Origin: DASUPK01 sp963763955
GTDB taxonomy: Bacteria; Actinomycetota; Thermoleophilia; Solirubrobacterales; 70-9
NCBI GenBank assembly: GCA_963763955.1
Contig: CAVXQP010000022.1
Location: forward strand, 124,001 to 188,000
Direction: 5' to 3'
DNA: 64,000 nucleotides
The notes below the pieces were generated by a model. The model did no database searches and was not told where the DNA came from. It saw nothing but the letters and a program-made list of their open reading frames with translations. Shown one piece after another: positions 8,507 to 15,799 of the stretch. The position numbers and the translations under genes were made by a program. The stretch's first letter is position 1. Every line of letters begins with the position of its first letter.

Positions 8507-9352
8507 TTAGCGCGATCCGGTGGATTCCGCGGTGACTTTCGCCGCCGAGGACTCTGCCGGTGCCTGCCAGACCTGATCGAGGAAATTCGCCAGTTCATTG
8601 TCGAGGCGCTCAGGCGAGAGCCGCCACTCGAGGATGGAGCTGGCCTCGATCAGCCGGGAGCCGGGAAGCTCCTCGGCCAGCATCCCCGAGTCCGAGAAGG
8701 GGTGAAGCGGATCTGCGTGGTGGCCGATCACCAGCGTCGGCTGGGTCATCTGCACGCGGAACTGGTGGTGGGGCGCCGAGGAACCGAGAAAGAGCCCCTC
8801 GAGGATGGCCGACGACGGCGCCGGGTCCTGCCGGAACCAGTCGAGGCCGAGGTCGAGCAGCGGATTGGTCCGCGGGATCCTCCGGGCGCCCGAGGCGAGC
8901 CACCGCAGAAGCGGCTCTCCGAAGCGAAGCCCGACCATGATCGGCGTGAAGATCACGGCCGCTGCGAGCAGGGCGTTGTCGAGCACGGGCATCTCGATCA
9001 TCATCGCCTTGACGCGCTCTGGAGCCAGGTGGTTGAGCTCCAGTGTCGCGTTGGCTCCGAGGGAGGTGCCGCCCACAACGGCCTGGTCGAGGTCGAGGTG
9101 ATCGAGCAGCGCCTCGACCTGCCGGGCAAAGAAGGTCATCGAGTAGTGCGACATCTCCAGCGGACGGTCCGAGCGGCCGTGGCCGAGGAGATCGACGGTG
9201 ATCACCCGGTTCCCTCGCTCGGCCATCTCGGGCCCGAGGCGGTCGAACATCCGCCGGTTCATCAGCAGGCCGTGGATCAGGATGAGCGGGCGGTCGCCCT
9301 CCCCGTACTCGTCGAACGAGATCCGGTGATTGTCGTATTCGAACTCGGGCAT
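8507..9352 (-). CDS. Alpha/beta hydrolase
   Basis: 281 residues with the alpha/beta hydrolase core: ILIHGLLMNRRMF (oxyanion loop), VDLLGHGRSDRP, and the nucleophile elbow VVGGTSLGANATLE (Ser in GTSLG). I start it at ATG 9352 (MPEFEYDNHR), because the longer open frame to 9553 runs through the metF coding region. It lies 28 bases downstream of metF on the same strand. The His of the triad is not certain by eye. Substrate is unknown; an esterase or lactonase is possible. Confidence 0.82.
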   Translation of the reverse strand: MPEFEYDNHRISFDEYGEGDRPLILIHGLLMNRRMFDRLGPEMAERGNRVITVDLLGHGRSDRPLEMSHYSMTFFARQVEALLDHLDLDQAVVGGTSLGANATLELNHLAPERVKAMMIEMPVLDNALLAAAVIFTPIMVGLRFGEPLLRWLASGARRIPRTNPLLDLGLDWFRQDPAPSSAILEGLFLGSSAPHHQFRVQMTQPTLVIGHHADPLHPFSDSGMLAEELPGSRLIEASSILEWRLSPERLDNELANFLDQVWQAPAESSAAKVTAESTGSR

Positions 9353-9380
9353 CGAGGCGGGACAGAGTGTAGGTGGAGCC

Positions 9381-10301
9381 TCAGGCGGTCCCGGCGGCGG
9401 CGGGCTGGCCGGACTCCCGCTCCTCCCAGGGCCTGGAGGCCTGCAGCGCGCCCAGGATCGCCCGGGCGGCCGGCCAGCGATTGAGCGCGTAGAGATGGAC
9501 GCCCGGAGCTCCCCGGCGCAGCAGATCGGCGCACTGCTGCGTCGCATAGGCAACGCCCAACTCGAACTCGGCGCGCTCGTTTCCGTTGAGTGCCTCCATC
9601 GCCGAGGCGAGCGGCGCCGGGATGGTCGCCTGGCAGAGCTCCGAGATTCGCCCGATCTGCCGGAACCCCGTCATCGGCATCACGCCCGGGATGATCGGCA
9701 CGTCGATACCCGCCGCGCGGGCGGCCGGCAGGAAGTCGAAGTAAAGCTGGTTGTCGAAGAAGAGCTGCGTGATCAGGAAGCTCGCGCCGTTCTCGACCTT
9801 GGTCTTCAAATAGGCGAGGTCGGCCGCCAGGCTGGGGGCCTCCGGATGAACCTCGGGGAAGCAGGCGCCGCCGATCGTGATCTCGGGATGTGTCTCCCGA
9901 ATCAGCGCTGCGAGGTCGGCGGCACTCCCCAGCCCGCCGTCGGGCTGCTCGAAGTCCTTCTCGCCGCGCGGCGGGTCGCCGCGGAGCGCGAGGATGTTCT
10001 CGATCCCGGCGTCCGCGATCCGGTCGATGATCTCGCGCAGGCTCTCGGTGGTCTCGCCCACGCAGCTCAGATGCGCCATGGCCTCCGAGCCGTACTCGTC
10101 GCGGATCGCCCGCGTGGTCTCGAGCGTTCCCTCGCGTGTGGCCCCGCCGGCGCCATAGGTCACAGAGAAGAAGTGGGGATCGAGCTTGCGCAGGACCTCC
10201 ACGGTCTCGAACAGGGTCTCCCGGCCCTCCTCGGTCTTCGGAGGGAAGAACTCGACCGAGAAGACCGGCCGGGTCGAGGCGAGCATTTCGTCGATTCTCA
10301 T
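9381..10301 (-). CDS. metF: Methylenetetrahydrofolate reductase
   Basis: 306 residues, the usual length for bacterial MetF, an FAD-dependent TIM barrel that reduces 5,10-methylene-THF to 5-methyl-THF for methionine synthesis. Family motifs visible are VFSVEFFPPKTEEG (with the catalytic Glu), FFSVTYGAGGATR, ILALRGDPPRGEKDF and the GACFPEVHPEAPS segment. The start ATG 10301 is preceded by a short intergenic space shared with the divergent gene at 10340. No SAM-type riboswitch is seen in the leader. Confidence 0.94.
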   Translation of the reverse strand: MRIDEMLASTRPVFSVEFFPPKTEEGRETLFETVEVLRKLDPHFFSVTYGAGGATREGTLETTRAIRDEYGSEAMAHLSCVGETTESLREIIDRIADAGIENILALRGDPPRGEKDFEQPDGGLGSAADLAALIRETHPEITIGGACFPEVHPEAPSLAADLAYLKTKVENGASFLITQLFFDNQLYFDFLPAARAAGIDVPIIPGVMPMTGFRQIGRISELCQATIPAPLASAMEALNGNERAEFELGVAYATQQCADLLRRGAPGVHLYALNRWPAARAILGALQASRPWEERESGQPAAAGTA

Positions 10302-10339
10302 CTCCGCAAGGGTATTGAGAGCGCCATAGAGTCGGGCGA

Positions 10340-10981
10340 GTGCCCTTTCACGTCGAGATCTCGAGCGGCTTCAAGCAGCGGGCGCGGGCGTTCAACCTGG
10401 ACGAGGCGAGCATGCGCAGGGACGTCCTCGAGCCATGGCTGCTCGGGCGGAGGGTCACGCTGGGGGAGAAGGACTTCGAGCCGAAGGACTCGAGGCTGGT
10501 CATCCTCGAGGGGCCCGACCTCGCCGACACCGATCTCTCAATGGGCCGTGGCTGGTCCAACGCCGAGAAGGTCTCCGAGAACGTCACACGCAGGCTGGTC
10601 GACGCGGCGTCAGCGCCCGCCGGGGGACCGCTCGTGGCGGTGCTCGCGGACGGGTCTGCGGCGGCGGACGCCCAGGGGATGCTGGAGCGCCTCGAGCTCA
10701 GCACCGTCCCGTGGGCCGAGCTTCGCACTCGCATCCTGGGAGGGCCCGCCGCGGCCGGGGGACCGGGCTATGCCGCGGTTCTGGCGGTCGAGGGTGTTGC
10801 GCCCTCGCCCGGCTGGCTCTTCGACGCCGGCCTCGCGCGGGGAGCGCTCGGCGCGCGGGCCGTCTTCGTCCAGCTCGGGAGCGCCTCCATCCCGGCCCAG
10901 CTCGCCGGCGTGGACGTCATGCGCCTCGAGCCCGATGAGGAGGCATCGGTGCGGGCGCTCGGAGACCGACTGACCAAATAG
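10340..10981 (+). CDS. Hypothetical protein
   Basis: 213 residues from a GTG start, divergent from metF with a 38-base gap. I do not recognise the family. The N-terminal 90 residues (PFHVEISSGFKQRARAFNLD) look like a compact alpha/beta domain. The rest contains alternating hydrophobic strands (LVAVLADGSAAADAQGM, YAAVLAVEGVAP, ARAVFVQLGS), consistent with a Rossmann-like fold. No signal peptide, membrane helix or catalytic motif is evident. Codon use matches its neighbours, so it is very likely a real gene. Confidence 0.65.
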   Translation: MPFHVEISSGFKQRARAFNLDEASMRRDVLEPWLLGRRVTLGEKDFEPKDSRLVILEGPDLADTDLSMGRGWSNAEKVSENVTRRLVDAASAPAGGPLVAVLADGSAAADAQGMLERLELSTVPWAELRTRILGGPAAAGGPGYAAVLAVEGVAPSPGWLFDAGLARGALGARAVFVQLGSASIPAQLAGVDVMRLEPDEEASVRALGDRLTK

Positions 10982-11043
10982 AACGGGGCGGCCGCACGGG
11001 CGCCTCGCATGCTCGATACCTGCCTGGCCGGTCTTGTCGCCGG

Positions 11044-11748
11044 TCAGACCTCCGCCGCGACCCGCTGGACGAGGCTCGGCTTGGAGAACTTCACCTGCGT
11101 GCCGCGCGCGATCGCCAGCACCGGGACGTTCGACGTCTCGATCGCGTAGCCGGCCCGGGCGCTCAGGTTGACGTGGCCCTTGGGGGACGCCGGCGAGGAG
11201 CCGACGATCAGCAGGCCGGTGCCCTCCGGCTTGTCGGCGACAGTGGCACCGAGGGCATCGGCGAGGCTCTTGGCCGTGGCGAAGGCGGCGTCGTCGCCGT
11301 CGTCCTCGGGCAGCACGCCGATGCTCTTGATCTCGATCGCCTGGTTCCGCAAGCCGGCGGGCGCGATGGCGACCGCGGCGGGACCGCCGGTCAGCATCCG
11401 CTGTGCGGAGGTGCCGGGCATGACGGCGCCCCGCGCGGTGCGATAGTCGGACCCGAAGACGATCACGTCAGCCTTCTCGCTCTCGGCGAGCTCCCAGAGC
11501 CCGGCGCCGGTCGAGGCGTGGACGACGACCTGCCGCGAGATCTTCTCGTCTCCCAGCGCCTCGGCGCCATGCTCGAGCAGCTCCTCGGCTTCCTTCTCCT
11601 CGAGCGCCTCGCGAGCGCTGTCGGGCTGCTGCGTGTGACGGACGTAGGCAAGCGAGACGTCGCCGCCCAGCTCGCCCAGCGTGCCGCCCAGTGCGAGTGC
11701 GTCGCGGTCGTTGTCCGTGTCGTCGTAGGAAACGATGATCTTGGCCAT
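11044..11748 (-). CDS. Universal stress protein family
   Basis: 234 residues; ATG 11748 follows a good AAGAGGAG ribosome site, while the longer frame to 11880 covers the promoter region. The first domain (MAKIIVSYDDTDNDRDALAL) has the USP fold, ending in the nucleotide-loop signature region FGSDYRTARGAVMPGTSAQR before PAAVAIAP. The second half repeats the pattern more weakly (IKSIGVLPEDDGDDAAFATA, LLIVGSSPASPKGHVNLSAR), so this is a tandem two-domain USP. It is divergent from a LysR regulator, which may control it. Confidence 0.87.
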   Translation of the reverse strand: MAKIIVSYDDTDNDRDALALGGTLGELGGDVSLAYVRHTQQPDSAREALEEKEAEELLEHGAEALGDEKISRQVVVHASTGAGLWELAESEKADVIVFGSDYRTARGAVMPGTSAQRMLTGGPAAVAIAPAGLRNQAIEIKSIGVLPEDDGDDAAFATAKSLADALGATVADKPEGTGLLIVGSSPASPKGHVNLSARAGYAIETSNVPVLAIARGTQVKFSKPSLVQRVAAEV

Positions 11749-11841
11749 AGCGGTGGTCTCCTCTTGAGTAGACGGGTCGCGCAGTCGCGCGCCTCCCCAT
11801 TTGCGATTCGAAGTTCGATGGGATGGTGCCCGGGACCTGCC

Positions 11842-11887
11842 ATTAGCACAAGTACTTCTAGTGATGCGTAGAATTAGCAAAGCTAAT
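11842..11887. promoter_or_regulatory. Putative LysR-type operator between usp and lysR
   Basis: The heptamer ATTAGCA occurs at 11842-11848 and again at 11873-11879, 31 bases apart, about three helical turns. The second copy forms a perfect inverted repeat, ATTAGC-AAA-GCTAAT (11873-11887), that runs into the lysR start codon. A short palindrome AAGTACTT lies between at 11850-11857. Divergent operators overlapping the regulator promoter are typical of LysR autoregulation. Function is inferred. Confidence 0.45.
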
Positions 11888-12794
11888 GCTGAACGTGCAG
11901 AGGCTCAGGGTGTTGCGGGAGGTCCTCGCCCAGGGGTCGTTCTCGGAGGCGGCCAGCGCCCTCAACTACACGCAATCGGCCGTCTCCCAGGCGATTGCGA
12001 CCCTCGAGACCGAGGCAGGCGTCCCGCTGATCGAGCGCGACCGGCGCGGGGTCCGGCCGACCACCGCGGGGGAGCGTCTTGCCGAGCACGCCGGGCGGAT
12101 CCTCACCCAGCTCGACGCCGCCGAGGCGGAACTCGGCGCGATCGCCGGCGTTGCGGGCGGCGAGCTGCGCCTGGCGTCATTCCCGACGGCCGGCGCGACG
12201 TTGATGCCGCTCGCGATCGCGGCCTTTCGGTCGGCTCATCCCGAGGTGACCCTGAGCCTGGTCGAGGGAGAGCCGGAGGAGCTCATCCCCCGGCTGCGCG
12301 ACGGGGAGTTCGATCTCGGGCTGATCTTCGAGTTCGAGGGGACCGGCGAGCTCGGCCCGGGCTTGCGGAGCGCGCGCCTCTTCGAGGACCCGATGAAGCT
12401 CGCGCTGCCGAAGGGCCACCGCCTCGCGCGCAAAGAGCAGGTCGCGCTCGCCGATCTCTCCGACGATGCCTGGGTGCAGACCTCGGAGGCGAGCGCCTGC
12501 GCGCGCCACGTGGTCCGCGTCTGCCGGGCGGCGGGCTTCGAGCCGCGCGTCTCGTTCGAGAGCGACGACTACCTGACCGTGCAGGGCCTGGTCGCGGCCG
12601 GCGTGGGGGTCGCGCTGATCCCCCAGCTGGCGCTCTCGCAGACCGTCAGCTACGACATCGCGGTCCGCGAGTTGCAGCCGGACGGACCCGTCCGCCATGT
12701 GGTGGTGGCGACGCCGGGGACGGGAGTGTCGCTGCCCGCCGCCGCGGCGATGCTGGAGATCCTGCGGGACACGGCACGTCAGTACAGGCTGTAA
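11886..12794 (+). CDS. LysR family transcriptional regulator
   Basis: 302 residues. The N-terminal winged helix (LREVLAQGSFSEAASALNYT and QSAVSQAIATLETEAGVPL) matches the LysR DNA-binding domain; the remainder is a periplasmic-binding-protein-like effector domain with GGELRLASFPTAGATLMP and GVGVALIPQLAL. No Shine-Dalgarno is visible, and the start codon sits within a palindrome, so the message may be leaderless or self-repressed. Divergence from the universal stress gene suggests that gene as target. The inducer is unknown. Confidence 0.9.
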   Translation: MLNVQRLRVLREVLAQGSFSEAASALNYTQSAVSQAIATLETEAGVPLIERDRRGVRPTTAGERLAEHAGRILTQLDAAEAELGAIAGVAGGELRLASFPTAGATLMPLAIAAFRSAHPEVTLSLVEGEPEELIPRLRDGEFDLGLIFEFEGTGELGPGLRSARLFEDPMKLALPKGHRLARKEQVALADLSDDAWVQTSEASACARHVVRVCRAAGFEPRVSFESDDYLTVQGLVAAGVGVALIPQLALSQTVSYDIAVRELQPDGPVRHVVVATPGTGVSLPAAAAMLEILRDTARQYRL

Positions 12795-12796
12795 CG

Positions 12797-12830
12797 ATCG
12801 CCGCCCCCACCTTGCGGCGGGGGCGGCGAT
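12797..12830. terminator. Bidirectional terminator hairpin
   Basis: A perfect 12-bp stem, ATCGCCGCCCCC (12797-12808) with GGGGGCGGCGAT (12819-12830), and a 10-base loop. It separates the convergent lysR and amt genes. There is no strong U tract on either side. Confidence 0.7.
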
Positions 12831-12858
12831 GATCACTGCGTTGGATTCGGCTTCGGAC

Positions 12859-14241
12859 CTAGCTGGTGGCCCCGGAGGGATAGGCCAGCGACGGCACGTC
12901 CGAGGGATAGACCTCGTGCCCGTGCACGGCGATGTCGCCTTCCTCCATCTCCGCCTCCTCCATGCGGAGCGGTACGAACAGTCCCACCAGCTTCAGCAGG
13001 ATGAACGTGCCGAGCGCCGAGAACCCGATCACCCAGAGGCCGGTGACGAGCTCGTCCTTGAAGAGCTCGGCGTTGCCTCCGTTGAATATGCCCGCGATGC
13101 CGGGCAGGTCGGTTGCACCGCCGCCCGTCGCGGCGTACACGATGATGTTCGGGTCGGCGAAGAACCCCAGCAGCAGCCCGCCGGCCAGTCCCGCCATCCC
13201 GTGCGTGTAGATCACGCCCAGGGTGTCGTCGACGTTCCGGAACGGACGCATCCGGCTCAGGTAGTTCAGCGCGAAGTAGACGATCACTCCGCCGATGAGC
13301 CCGATGCACAGCGCGCCCCAGCCGTTCACGAACCCGGCGCAGGGCGTGATCACCACGAGTCCGGTGATCATGCCGTTGACGCTCGAGATCAGGCTCGGCT
13401 TGTGTCCCGTGATGTAGTCGAGGGCGACCCACGAGAGGAACGCAACGGCACAGGACAGGTTCGTGTTGAGAACCGCCAGCGACGCATTGGACCCTGCGTA
13501 GTACGGGTCGCCGCCATTGAAGCCGTTCCAGCCGAGCCAGAGAAGGCCCGCTCCGGTGGCGACCATCAACAGGTTGTTGGGCGCGTCGATCTCTCGGTCA
13601 CGCTGGAGCCGAGGCCCGATCACCGCAGCCGCGACGAAACCGGAGACGCCGGCCGCGAGATGAATCACGTAGCCGCCCGAGAAATCGAGCGCCCCGTGAG
13701 CCGCCCACCAGCCGCCGCCCCAGATCAGGAACGCGTTGACGGTGTAGACGATGCTCGACCAGAGGATCACGAACGGGATCCAGGCCCGGAAGTTGATCCG
13801 GCCGAGCACCGATCCGAGCATCAGGATCGGCGTGATCGCCGCGAACACGAACTGGAAATAGACCAGCGTCGGTTGGCTGAAATTGAACGCCGGCCCGGTG
13901 GTTATCGATGGGATCACTGCCTGCGATTGCTCCGCACCCGTCCCCAGAACCGAGGCCGGGGTTCCCCACATTGCGCTGAAGAACCCGGTGTCGGCCCCGA
14001 AGATGTGCAGGGGGCTGCCGAAGGCCATCTTGAACCCGTAGAGAACCCAGACGATCAGCACCAGGGCGAACGCGACGAAGGCCATCATCATCGAGTTCAC
14101 GGACCAGCGCTTCTGCATGACGCCGCCGTACAGCACGACGAGACCGGGCACGCTCATCAGGCCGACCAGGGTCGCCGCGGTGAGCTGCCAGGCATTGTCG
14201 CCGGGATTCACAAAATCGGGATAGGGCACCCACGTAGGCAT
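12859..14241 (-). CDS. amt: Ammonium transporter (Amt family)
   Basis: 460 residues from ATG 14241, which has an AAGGAG site; the longer frame to 14355 has no coding character. The protein has about 11 membrane helices. Amt marks include GLVVLYGGVMQKR, DFSGGYVIHLAAGVSGFVAA, WLGWNGFNGG and the late GxxxxHG region (GVIYTHGMAGLAGGLLLG), where His residues line the conduction pore. It imports ammonium. No glnK or amtB-linked P-II gene is adjacent, which is unusual. An inverted repeat lies 18-38 bases upstream of the start. Confidence 0.93.
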   Translation of the reverse strand: MPTWVPYPDFVNPGDNAWQLTAATLVGLMSVPGLVVLYGGVMQKRWSVNSMMMAFVAFALVLIVWVLYGFKMAFGSPLHIFGADTGFFSAMWGTPASVLGTGAEQSQAVIPSITTGPAFNFSQPTLVYFQFVFAAITPILMLGSVLGRINFRAWIPFVILWSSIVYTVNAFLIWGGGWWAAHGALDFSGGYVIHLAAGVSGFVAAAVIGPRLQRDREIDAPNNLLMVATGAGLLWLGWNGFNGGDPYYAGSNASLAVLNTNLSCAVAFLSWVALDYITGHKPSLISSVNGMITGLVVITPCAGFVNGWGALCIGLIGGVIVYFALNYLSRMRPFRNVDDTLGVIYTHGMAGLAGGLLLGFFADPNIIVYAATGGGATDLPGIAGIFNGGNAELFKDELVTGLWVIGFSALGTFILLKLVGLFVPLRMEEAEMEEGDIAVHGHEVYPSDVPSLAYPSGATS

Positions 14242-14259
14242 AGGTACGCCTTCTCCTTT

Positions 14260-14279
14260 CTTTCGGTATCGAGCGAAAG
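14260..14279. repeat. Inverted repeat upstream of amt
   Basis: CTTTCG (14260-14265) and CGAAAG (14274-14279) flank an 8-base spacer, 19-38 bases before the amt start codon. It could be an operator or a leader hairpin. No regulator can be assigned. Confidence 0.35.
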
Positions 14280-14443
14280 GCGATGCCTGCCTGGCCGTCA
14301 CAACGACGCCCGGACGGGTAAAGCCGTGCTGCAGGGTGCCGGACGGAAGGTCCACCTCCTACCTCCATAAGGCGGAAATCACCCTCCGCAATCTCGACAG
14401 TCGGTCGAAGCTGCCTGCACAGGGCCACGCCTAGACTGGGTTC

Positions 14444-14755
14444 GTGCCTCTGGAAGGCCACTGGCAGCGCGTCAACACGCCCCTGCGCGAGACGACCGGG
14501 CGTGAGCGCAAGATCGTGGCGGTCGCCTTGGGACTGCTGCTGGTGGCAGCGATCGCCGGCGTGATCGTGGCAATCGGCTCAAGCAATCCATCGACGCCGG
14601 CGGGCTGCATCCGCGTCGAGGTGCCGAGCACGATGGGGGCGAGCGCCACGACCCTCTGTGGCGAGCGGGCGGCGTCGTTCTGCCGCAGCCCGGCCGCCAA
14701 CAGCCCACCGCTCAACCAGACCGCTCTGCCCAAATGCCGCGACGCCGGGTACTGA
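14444..14755 (+). CDS. Small membrane-anchored hypothetical protein
   Basis: 103 residues from a GTG start. A hydrophobic helix at about residues 24-44 (IVAVALGLLLVAAIAGVIVA) is followed by an extracytoplasmic tail with four cysteines, suggesting two disulfides. A weak match to the consensus TANNNT box (TAGACT) occurs just upstream, at 14432-14437. Its end overlaps the start of the winged-helix gene by 22 bases. No family is recognised. Confidence 0.55.
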   Translation: MPLEGHWQRVNTPLRETTGRERKIVAVALGLLLVAAIAGVIVAIGSSNPSTPAGCIRVEVPSTMGASATTLCGERAASFCRSPAANSPPLNQTALPKCRDAGY

Positions 14756-15786
14756 CCGAGCGGGAGCTCAACAGAGCCCTGCTCGCTCGCCAGATGCTGC
14801 TGGGGCGCGTCTCGGCGCCGCTCCCGAAGGTCCTCGACCGGATGGGCACGCTGCAGGCGCAGTATGCGCCCTCGATGTACATCGGCCTCTGGACGCGGAT
14901 GGAGGGATTCGAGAGAGAACAGCTGGATCGCGCCCTGGAGCGGCGCTCGGTCGCCCAGGGCACCCTGATGCGCGCGACGATCCACCTGGTCTCCGAGGCC
15001 GACTACTGGCCCGTGGCGATCGGGGTGCGGCGGGGGCGCCGGGAGGCATGGCTCAGCGCCTCCTACAGGAAGGACTACAGCGCCTCGCAGATGGCGAAGC
15101 TCGCGAGCAAGCTCCGGAGGCGGCTCGCCGGCGGCACGATCAGCCGCAAGGAGATCCACGAGTTGCTGGGGTCCGACAGCGTGCTCACCAACGGGGTGAA
15201 CATGTGGCTCGACCTCGTCCGGGTGCCGCCCTCGGGCACCTGGGAGCGCCGCCGGGCCGACCTCTACGCCGCCGCCGAGCACTGGGTGGGGCCTTCACCG
15301 AAGATCGAGGAGGCCGACGGCATCGAGCTGCTCGTGCGCCGCTATCTCGGCGCCTTCGGCCCGGCCACCCTCCCCGAGGCGGCCAACTGGGCCGGCCTGC
15401 ATCCCAAGCGCCTCGAACCGGTCCTCGGGCGACTCAAGCTGCGTCGCTTCGAGGCCGAGGACGGGGCCGAGCTGCTCGACCTTGCCAGGGCGCCGCTGCC
15501 GGATCCCGAGACCCCCGCTCCGGTCAGGTTCCTGCCGACCTGGGACGCGAGCCTGCTCGCTCACGCCCGGCGCGCGGCGATCCTGCCGGAGGAGCATCGA
15601 TCCAAGGTCTTCAACGCCAAGACCCCGCAGTCGGTACCGACGTTCCTGGTCGACGGCCGGGTCGCCGGAACCTGGAGCTACGAGAAGGGCAGGGTCAAGA
15701 CGAAGCCGTTCCGCAAGCTCGACGCGTCCGCCCGCCGTGAGCTTCGCGGAGAGGCGGACCGCCTGGCAGAGCTGCGTATGGACTAA
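14734..15786 (+). CDS. Winged-helix DNA-binding domain protein (HTH_42/AlkZ-like)
   Basis: 350 residues. The opening (LTERELNRALLARQMLL and MGTLQAQYAPSMYIGLWTR) and ATIHLVSEADYW match the HTH_42 family, which includes AlkZ-type DNA glycosylases that unhook interstrand crosslinks. The family QxQ-like catalytic segment corresponds to LQAQYA here. Many members are of unproven function. It overlaps the small upstream gene and is followed after 13 bases by the amidohydrolase gene. Role in DNA repair is an inference from family. Confidence 0.82.
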   Translation: MPRRRVLTERELNRALLARQMLLGRVSAPLPKVLDRMGTLQAQYAPSMYIGLWTRMEGFEREQLDRALERRSVAQGTLMRATIHLVSEADYWPVAIGVRRGRREAWLSASYRKDYSASQMAKLASKLRRRLAGGTISRKEIHELLGSDSVLTNGVNMWLDLVRVPPSGTWERRRADLYAAAEHWVGPSPKIEEADGIELLVRRYLGAFGPATLPEAANWAGLHPKRLEPVLGRLKLRRFEAEDGAELLDLARAPLPDPETPAPVRFLPTWDASLLAHARRAAILPEEHRSKVFNAKTPQSVPTFLVDGRVAGTWSYEKGRVKTKPFRKLDASARRELRGEADRLAELRMD

Positions 15787-15799
15787 GTTCCTGGTCCTG

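Noticed and set aside
12697..14370. 557-residue plus-strand frame antisense to amt
   Set aside because: It is the reverse shadow of a clear ammonium transporter and lacks any motif; similar long antisense frames over purL, purH, purF, lpdA and dacC were dropped for the same reason.
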